A DNA stretch of 64,000 nt from Sphingobium sp. (GCA_009360885.1 SPEL01000001.1:372001-436000); one strand, 5' to 3'. Numbered from the stretch's first letter, positions 27,774-36,121 are shown. Notes: generated from the sequence alone by a model not told the origin. Made by a program: numbers and translations.

Positions 27774-28475
27774 TCAAACGACGAAGGATTGCTCAGCCTT
27801 CGCCTTTGCGGCGCGGAGCTTTTGGACTTTGGCTTGGGGTGCGCCGACCGCTTTTTGCATTTCATTGAAAAGTAGCGGTGCGCGTTCCCCGAGCAGTTCA
27901 AGTCCGGCCTTCGCGGCCCGCAGTTGCTTGGCCGCTCGCGGGTTGGACTTCTCGTGATGCAGGCGAAGCATGACGTTCTGCATTTCCGGGGTGAGGCCGG
28001 ACAGGTAGGGAACCCCGCCAAGCACTGCGCCAACGGTGCGCTCGTCGCCGCTTTCGATGGCCTTGCGGATGAACCCCATGCGCTCGCCATCAGGCAAGCC
28101 CTTCACATACGCCCTGATCTCGGCGGACATTGCGCCAACGCCCCGGCTCTCAATCGGCTGGGACAGGTCACGTTCCAGACCTTCAATGACGCGGGTGAGG
28201 TTCGCGGTGGCGCTGTCGAACTTCTTGGCAAGCTGCGTGGTCATCTTGTCCGCGAAGCCCTGAACCTCAATGAGCGCCGCCGCTTCCGTCCACGCCGGGT
28301 TTGTCTTGCTCGCTGCACTGGCATCATGGACGCGCCCGACCCCGATATACGCCTCTTTGAACGCGGCTTCGGTCCCGGCAAGAATACTGGCGGTGTCGTC
28401 GTCGTATTCGGCAATCGCCTGCACAGTGTCAGGATGAAAAGACGGGGTAACGCGGGTATCAACTTCATCGGCCAT
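27774..28475 (-). CDS. Hypothetical element protein (233 aa), helical
   Basis: A 233-residue, mostly helical and hydrophilic protein starting MADEVDTRVTPSFHPDTVQA and ending with an Ala/Lys-rich stretch (KLRAAKAKAEQSFVV). The middle has GERMGFIRKAIESGDERTVG and AVLGGVPYLSGLTPEMQNVM. No family is recognised. It is the first gene of the leftward small-gene series, so the promoter should lie in the 236-base gap upstream. Scaffold- or helical phage-like composition is suggestive only. Confidence 0.6.
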   Translation of the reverse strand: MADEVDTRVTPSFHPDTVQAIAEYDDDTASILAGTEAAFKEAYIGVGRVHDASAASKTNPAWTEAAALIEVQGFADKMTTQLAKKFDSATANLTRVIEGLERDLSQPIESRGVGAMSAEIRAYVKGLPDGERMGFIRKAIESGDERTVGAVLGGVPYLSGLTPEMQNVMLRLHHEKSNPRAAKQLRAAKAGLELLGERAPLLFNEMQKAVGAPQAKVQKLRAAKAKAEQSFVV

Positions 28476-28544
28476 TTATCGAACTCCCATGTCGGATACG
28501 GCTATGATTACGCTAGAGCGTAGGGAGGCCGGTGAAGGTCGTGC

Positions 28545-28573
28545 AAGCGATTATTATGTTATTACAATCGCTT
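28545..28573. promoter_or_regulatory. Inverted repeat in the divergent element promoter region
   Basis: AAGCGATT at 28545-28552 and AATCGCTT at 28566-28573 are perfect inverses with an AT-rich 13-base centre. The site lies between the leftward series and the rightward cargo gene, so it could be an operator for either. Confidence 0.4.
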
Positions 28574-28711
28574 AGGTCAGTTCAGGCGCGACAGGCCATG
28601 AAACAGCATATTTGTGGGTCGGCGATTTGCCGGTGATGACCACACGGGCGCGAGCGCAGGGCGCTTGCCTCGCGCCAGCCGGGCGCTATTGTCGAACAAA
28701 GGGGGAATCCG

Positions 28712-29377
28712 ATGACAACGCCGGCGACAGTAGCGACTTGGACTTTTCAGCTTAGTGACGTGGCAATCATCATTGCTACGTTGGCCGGACCAGTTCTCGC
28801 GGTGCAGGCGCAGAAGTGGCTCGAAAAGAGCCGCGCCATAAATGACCGGCGCAATCACATTTTCCGGGTGCTGATGGCGACACGCGCTGCACGCCTGTCT
28901 CCGGGCCACGTTGAGGCACTAAATGCCATTCCTGTCGAGTTCTACGGTCGCAGCAAGAAATTGAAGCCAATCGTAGATGACTGGCATACCTATCTTGATA
29001 CGCTGGAGAACAAGGGAAACTTGGAAGGACAGGTCCTCGCTGTAGCGCGCCAAAACGCCTTTATGGACATGCTACACAAAATCTCGATCTTTCTCGGCTA
29101 CAGCTTCAATAGGTCGGAGTTGGAGAAAGACGTATATTATCCAGAGGGGCACAAGGTCATTGAGGACGACCAAGAATTGATCAGACGCGGGTTCGCTGCG
29201 ATGTTCAAGGAAGAACTTGCCATTCCGATGGCGGTGAAAGAGTTTCCTGCAACGGTAGATGAGCAGACCTTCGACAACCAAGCTGCCCTCACCAAGTTGT
29301 TGACTGAATGGCTAGAAGGGCAGCGTGCGGTGAAGGTTGAGCAAAGCGAAGGCGATGACCACATTAGCGAGGCATGA
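28712..29377 (+). CDS. Membrane-anchored protein of unknown function (DUF6680-like), cargo gene
   Basis: A 221-residue protein and the only rightward gene of the element. Residues ~13-33 (LSDVAIIIATLAGPVLAVQA) form one membrane anchor; the next residues are QKWLEKSRAINDRRNHIF, then a soluble helical domain with TRAARLSPGHVEALNAIPVE, VIEDDQELIRRGFAAMF and an acidic tail. It resembles the DUF6680 family from memory; I cannot confirm. Opposite orientation and its own promoter gap are typical of cargo (for example defence or fitness genes) in small elements, but no defence motif is visible. The ATG follows AAAGGGGGAATCCG. Confidence 0.7.
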   Translation: MTTPATVATWTFQLSDVAIIIATLAGPVLAVQAQKWLEKSRAINDRRNHIFRVLMATRAARLSPGHVEALNAIPVEFYGRSKKLKPIVDDWHTYLDTLENKGNLEGQVLAVARQNAFMDMLHKISIFLGYSFNRSELEKDVYYPEGHKVIEDDQELIRRGFAAMFKEELAIPMAVKEFPATVDEQTFDNQAALTKLLTEWLEGQRAVKVEQSEGDDHISEA

Positions 29378-29389
29378 CCGACTGTAGCC

Positions 29390-29602
29390 CGTTAGCCGTT
29401 AGCCTCGGGGCACCCCCTGTAGCACCCCTATAAAAGCTGAAATGACCCAAGAAAGAGCAGTAGAGGCTAACGCACTAACACACTACTATTTTACATAGTA
29501 TTCCCTTGAATTTAGGCCGTTTTTCACGTTAGCCGGGGCGAAGCTAACTCCGGCTACATATAGCCCGAAGGTCGATCACTGGCAGGGCTAAACAGGCTAA
29601 CG
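29390..29602. repeat. GTTAGCC iteron-like array, possible replication origin
   Basis: The heptamer GTTAGCC or its inverse GGCTAAC occurs at 29391-29397, 29398-29404, 29465-29471, 29528-29534 and 29595-29601, with a shorter GCTAAC at 29543-29548. An AT-rich part (about 29475-29510) lies among them. The array fills the 264-base gap between the cargo gene and the DUF3987 gene, which is otherwise empty. Repeats plus AT-rich DNA beside a replication-type gene are the usual layout of an origin. Confidence 0.55.
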
Positions 29603-29626
29603 CAACGCTCGGCTGTAGCCCTGCCA
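29580..29626 (-). terminator. 11-bp stem hairpin after the DUF3987 gene
   Basis: TGGCAGGGCTA (29580-29590) pairs perfectly with TAGCCCTGCCA (29616-29626). The 25-base loop contains one GGCTAACG iteron. It lies just after the DUF3987 stop, so it may terminate that transcript, though there is no U-run; it may also be part of the origin. Confidence 0.45.
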
Positions 29627-29641
29627 CTGTGGTCATTCGGT

Positions 29642-31156
29642 TCAGAGCAGCACCCGATACGCCTGCCCAAAGAAGGCGTATTGCTCGACCAGCGGTTCCT
29701 TCTTCACCTCCAACAGATTGCCGTTCGTCATGGCGGTCTTGATCGCCATATTCAGCGCTGCTGTGTGCCCGAGATTGTGGTTCTCGAATGCGGTGAGTCG
29801 CTGGGTCTTCTGCTGTATGTATCGGCGAGGAACGATGCCCGCCTCCTGCATTGCCTTACCGTGCTTCAACCATGAAGGCAGCTTGTCTGGCGGCATCAGC
29901 AAAAAGTCCCGACAGACTTGCAAGACCTTCTGCTCGCGCCCGCCGTCGCTGCCCTCGCCCACCTCACCCGCATCGAGGCGCTTGAGAAAGGAAACGACGC
30001 CGTGGCGCAGGAGCATGACCGCCCATTCTGCCTGTTCGGCAGTGACGACCGGGTTGAGGTAATTGTCACCGACCGCCAACAGCGCCCCGACGCGGAGCGC
30101 ATTCAGGTGCGCCCGGTTCCACACCGCCCGCTTCCGTTCGTCATCGCCTGCCGCAATAATTGCATGATGACATTCAAGGCGGAAGGCATCGAGTGTTGCC
30201 CTGGCACCTTCGCTGACCGCAACCTCCTGAAACTTGTCGCCGCCAATAGCCAAGTCGGAATGCGCCATGATGCGCGCAATATGTTCCACCAATTCGCGCG
30301 GCGGGTGCTCAACAGGAGTTGCATTCCATTCGGGGCGGTCACCGCCATACTCAATGACGCAGAATCGTGACATGAACCCGTCGCGCATCATGGAATCCGT
30401 GATGGAATCATAAAAGGTGCCAGGGGTCGTCTCGCCAATGAGGCTAAACGCGACGCTCTGCATCGATGCGACATTGTTCTCTTGGCTGCTGTAGGAGATG
30501 CCACCGGCGACATTGCCCGGTCCCGACTTGGAATATAGCGTGGTCAGCACCTTCCGAAGTGACCGCATACTGGCGTCATTGTCCTTCGACATAGCCAAGA
30601 ACTTGTGCCCGATCTCGCCCGCGACGTTCACGAAGCACGGGTTAGCGGCGCACGCTTTGACAAGCGCAGGCCCGGACACGTAGTCATTGAAATCCACGAA
30701 GTTGCCCGCAACTTGGCATTGCATCATAGCGGCAGTGATGACCTTGGCGATCCCGCTGTGCATGGCCTCCTTTCCAATAGCGGACCTTGCGACCAGCACG
30801 ACATAGAGATTTAGACCGGCGTGCGGAGCAGGCGTGTGCCAAGCCCTCCCGACAATACCAGCCATAAGACCGAGCGCACCGACGATAGCGACCTCGGGCA
30901 CAGGTAGCGGCGCTTGCTCATAGATGAATTGCGCAAGCGCACCGACGAAGCCGGGAGGCATGGGCAGTGCTCCTTGCACGGGTGGCGCGGGACCGTCAGC
31001 AGCATACGCACCGCCATTCGGTGCCCGCGCTGCGGCTTGAGCGAGTTTCGCTGCGCGCTCCGCTTCAACCTCTGCCTTCGCATGAAGGCGGTCAGCTTCC
31101 CCGCTGTTTAGGAAGGCTGCGCTGAAGGTAACGCCATCAACCGACTTATCGGCCAT
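29642..31156 (-). CDS. DUF3987-like replication/helicase-type protein
   Basis: A 504-residue protein. After a charged N-terminus and a Pro-rich linker, residues ~75-330 show the DUF3987/YfjI-like core: LPVPEVAIVGALGLMAGIVG, NLYVVLVARSAIGKEAMHSG as a degenerate P-loop, ISYSSQENNVASMQSVAFSL, IGETTPGTFYDSIT and MRDGFMSRFCVIEYGG. The rest is helical. Such proteins occur in prophages and satellites beside primase functions and are thought to be ATPases in replication. Its P-loop lacks the usual second Gly, so ATP binding is uncertain. AGGAGG precedes the ATG, and the iteron array lies downstream. Confidence 0.7.
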   Translation of the reverse strand: MADKSVDGVTFSAAFLNSGEADRLHAKAEVEAERAAKLAQAAARAPNGGAYAADGPAPPVQGALPMPPGFVGALAQFIYEQAPLPVPEVAIVGALGLMAGIVGRAWHTPAPHAGLNLYVVLVARSAIGKEAMHSGIAKVITAAMMQCQVAGNFVDFNDYVSGPALVKACAANPCFVNVAGEIGHKFLAMSKDNDASMRSLRKVLTTLYSKSGPGNVAGGISYSSQENNVASMQSVAFSLIGETTPGTFYDSITDSMMRDGFMSRFCVIEYGGDRPEWNATPVEHPPRELVEHIARIMAHSDLAIGGDKFQEVAVSEGARATLDAFRLECHHAIIAAGDDERKRAVWNRAHLNALRVGALLAVGDNYLNPVVTAEQAEWAVMLLRHGVVSFLKRLDAGEVGEGSDGGREQKVLQVCRDFLLMPPDKLPSWLKHGKAMQEAGIVPRRYIQQKTQRLTAFENHNLGHTAALNMAIKTAMTNGNLLEVKKEPLVEQYAFFGQAYRVLL

Positions 31157-31326
31157 GTCGAACCTCCTGCCGGGTCGGGCTAGGGGTCAAATCTGCAACG
31201 CGCCCATCTGCACTCGGCAAATTTTTACGCGGCGCAACATATTTCGCAAAAAGTTTTGGGCATGGCCGGGGTTGTGGACCAAGCGGCCCATTTCGTAAAA
31301 AGGTAGGGTTCACGATGATCCTTTCG

Positions 31327-31350
31327 GCGGCAGGGGTGGCTCCCTGCCGC
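31327..31350 (-). terminator. 9-bp perfect hairpin between the HTH and DUF3987 genes
   Basis: GCGGCAGGG (31327-31335) pairs with CCCTGCCGC (31342-31350) around a six-base loop, 20 bases after the HTH stop. No U-run follows on either strand. It could attenuate read-through into the replication gene. Confidence 0.45.
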
Positions 31351-31369
31351 TAATCATGATGGAGGGGGA

Positions 31370-31618
31370 TCAGGCGGCTTCGCTCGTGCTGTGACGAGCG
31401 CCGGAAGCGAGCCAGCGCAGAACATCAAGTTCGGCATACCAAACGCGACGGGTTCCGGGCGGGCTGAAATAGCGCGGCCCTTCGCCACGGAAGCGGTATT
31501 GCTCCATCGTGTTCGGGTGGACGCCGAGCAGTTCGGCAACCTCACGGCTATCAAGAGGGCGGCGCTTGGGGGTGTAGGCAAACAGCTCGCAGAGCTGCTC
31601 GAAAGACATTTCGGTCAT
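31370..31618 (-). CDS. AlpA/excisionase-like helix-turn-helix protein
   Basis: An 82-residue DNA-binding protein. LDSREVAELLGVHPNTMEQYRFRG is a MerR/AlpA-type winged-helix core, followed by GPRYFSPPGTRRVWYAELDVLRWLASG, the typical end of such small proteins. In P4-like elements AlpA controls the integrase; in others the same fold serves as excisionase. ATG 31618 with GGAG upstream is chosen over a longer frame to 31693. It sits between the integrase side and the replication gene, where a regulator is expected. Confidence 0.8.
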   Translation of the reverse strand: MTEMSFEQLCELFAYTPKRRPLDSREVAELLGVHPNTMEQYRFRGEGPRYFSPPGTRRVWYAELDVLRWLASGARHSTSEAA

Positions 31619-31683
31619 GTTACGGCTCCGTGCGCCGCCACCTGACGCGAGGGGTGAACACTCCACCATGGAGCCGATAGACA

Positions 31684-31748
31684 ACCGGCCCACCCTATCT
31701 CAGATAAAGCGGGCCGGTAAGGTAGCTATAGCGCAAACAAGTGCGCTA
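31684..31748. promoter_or_regulatory. Two palindromes upstream of the HTH gene
   Basis: ACCGGCCC (31684-31691) and GGGCCGGT (31711-31718) form one inverted repeat; TAGCGCA-AACAAG-TGCGCTA (31729-31748) forms a second. Both lie between the HTH gene and the next upstream gene and are plausible operator or transcript hairpin sites. Confidence 0.4.
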
Positions 31749-31761
31749 GTGTTTGAGAAAA

Positions 31762-31971
31762 TTACCACTCAAGCTCGGCAATGGCGTCAGTTACCATTGA
31801 GTGAAGCCGCGAATTAACCTCCTCATTAATAGAATCGATAATAAAAGAGGCAGGAAGCACACCATCCCCGGAAAGGCCGTGGAACAACCTATTATAGGCA
31901 GACTCGAATACAGACCTTAGATGTTCTTCATTGAAAGCCGGGATTTCATACAGGTCGTTTGCGTCAATCAC
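31762..31971 (-). CDS. Hypothetical small acidic element protein (69 aa)
   Basis: A 69-residue protein starting at GTG 31971 with GGAG eight bases upstream. The sequence begins MIDANDLYEIPAFNEEHLRS and is acidic and helical, ending VTDAIAELEW. No family is recognised. The region is more AT-rich than its neighbours. The GTG overlaps the stop of the HTH-like open frame upstream in a GTGA arrangement, as in translationally coupled pairs. Confidence 0.5.
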   Translation of the reverse strand: MIDANDLYEIPAFNEEHLRSVFESAYNRLFHGLSGDGVLPASFIIDSINEEVNSRLHSMVTDAIAELEW

Positions 31972-32198
31972 GTCGTGTCTCCAACTATATTCGCTGGTGA
32001 CACATCAATCGCTGTGAGCGAGATATGCGCGAGGCGGATCAGCATTGCCGCGTCGCACGGACGACCGAGGTCGAAAGCTACGATGTGTGTGATTCGGGTA
32101 TGCCGATTCACGCCGAGAGTCGATGCTAAATCTTTTTGACCGATTTTTGCGGCTCTCGCTGTAAGCCGCGCTGGGGCGCGATCGGTATGCGCTCGTCC
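31968..32198 (-). pseudogene. Possible XRE-type regulator remnant without a start codon
   Basis: An open frame of about 76 codons between stops. Its first half includes RAAKIGQKDLASTLGVNRHT, close to the opening helices of XRE/Cro repressors (Q-K-D-L-A, then L-G-V-N), and the later RLAHISLTAIDVS fits the end of that domain, but the recognition region does not. There is no ATG, and the only in-frame GTG lies inside the HTH. A truncated regulator gene is the best reading; chance is possible. Confidence 0.3.
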
Positions 32199-32260
32199 CT
32201 ACCCCGGCAGCGCTGCGCGATCGGGGCTGCTACCCCGGCAGCAGCGACCCGCCGCATGCG

Positions 32261-33568
32261 TCACGCTCGCTGTTGCAGTTGCACCACGTTCTTGCTGGCA
32301 GCGATAGCGGCCTGCTGCTCAATCCAATCAGCGATCATCTGCACTTCTTTGTGAAGCCAGGTCAGGACGGTTAAGTCGAGATACGCACTCGCGGTCACAT
32401 CCTCCTGTGCGGGCTTATGGCCGGTGAGCATGTCGGTTTCAAACTTGCCAATTCGGCACTCCCGCATGGCATAGTTCGTGAACGACCGTCTTAAATCATG
32501 CAGACTCAAGTGCTTGCCAGCGATCTCGCTAATCGCTTCCATTGGGGCGCGGGCATCCATAATCCGCCCGGTTTTACCCCACGACGGGAACACGAACGGG
32601 CTGTCGGTGCCATCCGCCAGCTTGAGGCGCGGGCGGGACTTGAGCAGCGCCACGGCCTGACTGCTCAACGGCAGTTCGATAGGCTCCCCGCGCTTGCGGT
32701 CGTCCAGACGCCACCGGGAATCAGACAGGTTGTGGTCATCAATGATTACGCGATCCCATGTCAGGGTCGCCATTTCGTCACGGCGCGCTCCGGTCAGCAG
32801 CGCGAAGATCGTCAGGTCTACCGAGGCAAGTGCTTCATAACCCTGCACTTCGTCGCGCATGGCGTGCAGCTTGTTCCAAACTTCGCCGATCTTGCGCTTG
32901 TCGATATAGCGCTCCGTGCGGGTGCCCAGCTTCGCCCAATGGTGCTTGAGCGCATCAACCGGATTGTCGCGGATTAGCGGGGTGCCGTCCGCCTGCCGGT
33001 ATTCGTCCATTGCGAAGCGGATCAGGATGCGGAGCGTGACGAATGCCGCATTGGCGCTGGCAGGCGCTGCCTTCTTGCCCTCAAGGCCGCCCTTCACCAG
33101 CGCGGCGTGGCGGTCCTTCACCATGTCGCGGGTGATGCTGGCGATGGGGAGAGCGGCCCACTTGGCGAAGGTCTTTTCCACATGGCGGCGATACTCGCGC
33201 GCCGTGCTGTCCTTCATCTTGCCCGGCCTGCCTACATAAGCGTCCAGCACCTCTTGCAGCGTGACTTTCATTGCCGCTTCGGCCTTGTTGACCGCACGCG
33301 GGTCGATCCCCTCGCGCATGTCCTGCAAGACCTTCTGCGCCTTCTTGCGCGCGGCGTCCTCCGTGAACAAGCCATAGCGACCAATCGTTGTGATGACCGC
33401 CTTACCGTTGACCCTGCCCTGCGCGACGAAGCTGCGGACGCCGTTCGCTGTCACCCTCAGTCCATAGCCGGGCAGCTTTTCGTCCCAGTGAATGACATAC
33501 CCTTCTGCGGGTGCCTCCACCTTGTCGGTGTAAGTCTTCGTGAGCTTGATCTTAATCGGTTCCGCCAT
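32261..33568 (-). CDS. Tyrosine-type site-specific integrase (P4-like, DUF4102 N-terminus)
   Basis: Integrase of 435 residues. The N-terminal arm-binding part has LPGYGLRVTANGVRSFVAQG, as in DUF4102 integrases. The catalytic part has the first Arg in LLTGARRDEMATLTW, then LHDLRRSF (H-x-x-R), LTGHKP (His) and TASAYLDL with the nucleophile Tyr. It recombines the tRNA-Lys att sites. ATG 33568 has GGAGG six bases upstream; the longer frame to 33595 runs into an arm site. It lies about 155 bases from attR, as usual for integrases. Confidence 0.93.
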   Translation of the reverse strand: MAEPIKIKLTKTYTDKVEAPAEGYVIHWDEKLPGYGLRVTANGVRSFVAQGRVNGKAVITTIGRYGLFTEDAARKKAQKVLQDMREGIDPRAVNKAEAAMKVTLQEVLDAYVGRPGKMKDSTAREYRRHVEKTFAKWAALPIASITRDMVKDRHAALVKGGLEGKKAAPASANAAFVTLRILIRFAMDEYRQADGTPLIRDNPVDALKHHWAKLGTRTERYIDKRKIGEVWNKLHAMRDEVQGYEALASVDLTIFALLTGARRDEMATLTWDRVIIDDHNLSDSRWRLDDRKRGEPIELPLSSQAVALLKSRPRLKLADGTDSPFVFPSWGKTGRIMDARAPMEAISEIAGKHLSLHDLRRSFTNYAMRECRIGKFETDMLTGHKPAQEDVTASAYLDLTVLTWLHKEVQMIADWIEQQAAIAASKNVVQLQQRA

Positions 33569-33585
33569 GCTACGCCTCCAGCGAC

Positions 33586-33686
33586 ATGCTAGCACAATGC
33601 TAGCGCGCTAGAAACAGCTACGACAAGCACCCACAATCAAGCAACGAGATAACGCACTGATTTTGCATGATAGAATAAGCTAGCAT
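33586..33686. other. Right-end GCTAGCAT sites, probable integrase arm sites
   Basis: ATGCTAGC at 33586-33593 and 33597-33604 and GCTAGCAT at 33679-33686, with a weaker CTAGCAC at 33700-33706. They lie between the integrase start and attR and mirror the left-end cluster. Confidence 0.65.
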
Positions 33687-33723
33687 AAGCTGTCGCAATC
33701 TAGCACAAGAGCGTGATTCCAAA

Positions 33724-33769
33724 ACTCTTAATCAGCGGGTCCTTGGTTCGAGCCCAAGTGCGTCCACCA
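33724..33769 (+). other. attR, displaced 3' half of tRNA-Lys
   Basis: Copy of the tRNA-Lys 3' half from the anticodon loop to CCA, with the T stem CCTTGG/CCCAAG instead of CCTAGG/CCCTAG. It has no 5' half and cannot be a tRNA. It probably keeps the host's original T stem. Confidence 0.9.
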
Positions 33770-34350
33770 AATTTCCAGACACATATTGAACATATAATTG
33801 GTGCCCATAAGGGGTGTAAGAGCGGTTTTGTGTCGTTTCGTCGCGTGGATTGTCATGCTTTCCAATTGGGCATGTCAGGGCGTTTTCTCATCAGGTGAAA
33901 TTCCTGATGATCTGGCAGCAGCTTTCGCCAGCAAGTTGGAATAGGGGGGCAGGTGCGGAGCATATTTCAAACTCGCAAACCGCAATATAATCATGATGTT
34001 GCTGGTGATGTTTGTGAATTTTAAGGTCGTTCTATCCTTGCCCATCATTATGACGGACTTCAGATTTTAGTCACTAAGGTTAGAATCCATTAATTTCGCT
34101 GCCAATGTGGTTCTCCCTTTTCAAGGATAGGGCCTCTGAAAGATATGGAATGGTGAAGTGTTCGTATTTACCGAACACCTGATAGTGGGGGGGCTTCTTC
34201 TCGCAGGATATACAGCTTCATAAACCAGACCATAAGACATCCGCCGATGCCAATAAAGAGCAGGGCGAAGATGTCGTTGGGGAGAGTATGAGCTGTGGTT
34301 TCAGACCGATTCCATGCTTGTCTGTGTTGTGATGTCCAGACAGGTGAGGC
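33770..34350. other. 581-bp gap between attR and the catabolic island
   Basis: No convincing gene, tRNA or repeat was found. The stretch is more AT-rich than its surroundings. The only notable sequence is a minus-strand hydrophobic frame ending at 34168 that lacks a start. The promoter for the GMC gene presumably lies near the right end. Confidence 0.5.
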
Positions 34351-36027
34351 ATGAAAAAATCCGTTTATGATGTAATTGTCATCGGGGCTGGTAGCGCAGG
34401 TTGTGCTGTCGCTGGCAGGCTTGCCTGTGAACCGGGACTGCGTGTTTTACTGATCGAGGCCGGTGGCCGGTCATCGTCGCCCTTGATAAAAGCGCCGGTC
34501 GCATGGCCTCTGGCGGCTATTACCCCCCAATATGGTTGGGGGCTGGAAACAGAACCTGATGCCGCCCTTGCTGGACGCAGGCTCGATCAGCCGCGTGGGC
34601 GTGTGATGGGCGGTACATCTTCCATCAATGGCATGATGGTATCCCGTGGGCATCCGGCGGATTATGATGGCTGGGCCGCGATGGGTCTGGATGGTTGGGG
34701 CTGGCGCGATGTTTTGCCGTATTTCCGCCGGGGAGAGAGAAACTGGCGTGGGACCGGGCAATATCATGGTGGCGATGGCCCATTGAATGTGATCCCGAAT
34801 CCCACAAATCCATCAATTTTCGATGCGATGATCTCTGCGGGACACTCCCTCGGCTATGAGTATAATCCTGATTTTAACGGCGCGGAGCAGGAAGGCTTTG
34901 GCATGCCGGATTTCGCGCAGCGATCGGGGCGCCGGGAGAGTGGTGCAACGGCTTATTTGCGCGATCACGCCGTCCTTAAAAATCTGACGGTAAAACAAGG
35001 GAATGTGTACCGTGTTTTGATTGAAAAGGGGCGGGCCATAGGGGTAGAGATGGCTGCTAAAGGGGGTGTTACCTCTATTCATGCCCCCCAAATCATACTG
35101 AGTGCAGGCGTGTTTGGGTCTCCTCAGTTGCTTCAGCTTTCGGGTGTCGGGCCTGCTGATTTTCTGCTGGGCCATGGCATTGCGCCTGTTGTTAATCTGC
35201 CAGGCGTGGGGCAGAATTTGCAGGATCACCCGATGGTGGTGGCGGGCTATGCTGCGGCGAAGCCTTTGGGGTTTGAGCAGGCGCTGCGATTAGACCGCCT
35301 TGCTAAATCCAGCCTGCAATGGCTGATGGGCAAAGGAGGGCTGCTATCCGATGCCCCCCTATGTGTGCAGGGTTATGTACGGGCGATGGAGGCTAGTGAT
35401 CGGCCTGACACGCAGTTTCAGATTAGTTGTGGCTCATTAATGAGCCGCCCCTGGCTTCCCGGCTGGCGTCGGCCTTCCCCGGACATGTTCGGGGTTGCTG
35501 CGTTGCATTTGCGGCCAGAGGGGCGGGGCAGGGTTATGCTAAGATCGGCGAACCCGATGGAACGGCCTCTCATCCACCTTTCTTTGCTATCCACGGAATA
35601 TGACCGGCAGATGGCCCGTGCGATGTTCCGTTTTATCCGGCGCTTTTTTGCGACACCTGCCATGCAGCCTTTTGTGGCAAGCGAACTGATGCCGGGGCCA
35701 TCGGTTACGACCGACGATGATGTGGATGCGTTTCTGGCGAACACGATATTAAGCGGAGCGCATCAGGTAGGCACCTGTGCCATGGGCGTTGATCCCGCTC
35801 ATGCTGTCGTTGATGCACGCCTGAAGGTGCATGGGGTGGAAGGTCTTAGCGTGGCCGATGCTTCCGTCATGCCGCATATCATCAGCGGAAATACCAGCGT
35901 GCCTGCCATGATGATTGGTGAGCGCTGTGCTGATTTCATTCTGGGCCGTAGCTTTCCAGCGGGCAAAGAAACTGTGTCATCCATCACGCCTCCAGATAGA
36001 GTGAAGGAGGGCGTGTCTAAGCACTAG
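34351..36027 (+). CDS. GMC-family FAD-dependent alcohol oxidoreductase (copy 1)
   Basis: Flavoprotein of 558 residues of the choline dehydrogenase/alcohol oxidase group. The FAD motif GAGSAG is at residues 12-17, then LLIEAGG, a GMC signature (GRVMGGTSSINGMMVSRGHP) around residue 90, LSAGVFGSPQLLQLSGVG (second signature), and the catalytic pair: His in SGAHQVGTCAMG and Asn in SGNTSVPAMMIGE. The family oxidises primary alcohols to aldehydes. In sphingomonads GMC enzymes oxidise the side-chain alcohol of lignin-type dimers, which fits the island; the actual substrate is unknown. It is the first gene right of the integrative element. Confidence 0.92.
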   Translation: MKKSVYDVIVIGAGSAGCAVAGRLACEPGLRVLLIEAGGRSSSPLIKAPVAWPLAAITPQYGWGLETEPDAALAGRRLDQPRGRVMGGTSSINGMMVSRGHPADYDGWAAMGLDGWGWRDVLPYFRRGERNWRGTGQYHGGDGPLNVIPNPTNPSIFDAMISAGHSLGYEYNPDFNGAEQEGFGMPDFAQRSGRRESGATAYLRDHAVLKNLTVKQGNVYRVLIEKGRAIGVEMAAKGGVTSIHAPQIILSAGVFGSPQLLQLSGVGPADFLLGHGIAPVVNLPGVGQNLQDHPMVVAGYAAAKPLGFEQALRLDRLAKSSLQWLMGKGGLLSDAPLCVQGYVRAMEASDRPDTQFQISCGSLMSRPWLPGWRRPSPDMFGVAALHLRPEGRGRVMLRSANPMERPLIHLSLLSTEYDRQMARAMFRFIRRFFATPAMQPFVASELMPGPSVTTDDDVDAFLANTILSGAHQVGTCAMGVDPAHAVVDARLKVHGVEGLSVADASVMPHIISGNTSVPAMMIGERCADFILGRSFPAGKETVSSITPPDRVKEGVSKH

Positions 36028-36121
36028 GGACTGACCCTGAATATCATTTTCATCCCTTGATGCAGCACCAGTCAAAAAGACCAAAAACAGGCTGCACAGG
36101 ACAATAGAGAGAGGATAGTCA

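Noticed and set aside
32200-32245. Direct repeat TACCCCGGCAGC near the end of the integrase gene
   Set aside because: Two short GC-rich copies only; too little to call a functional site.
25600-33700. CRISPR array
   Set aside because: The short repeats in the element are octamers or heptamers with irregular spacing and mixed orientation; no array of equal spacers is present anywhere in the window.
33713-33770. A second tRNA-Lys at the right end of the element
   Set aside because: Only the 3' half is present, without acceptor 5' strand or D arm; it is attR.
34168-34351. Minus-strand frame ending NDIFALLFIGIGGCLMVWFM and a short tail, a membrane-like segment in the gap before GMC copy 1
   Set aside because: No start codon or ribosome site, and the frame continues antisense into the GMC gene. 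A gene remnant is possible but cannot be supported.
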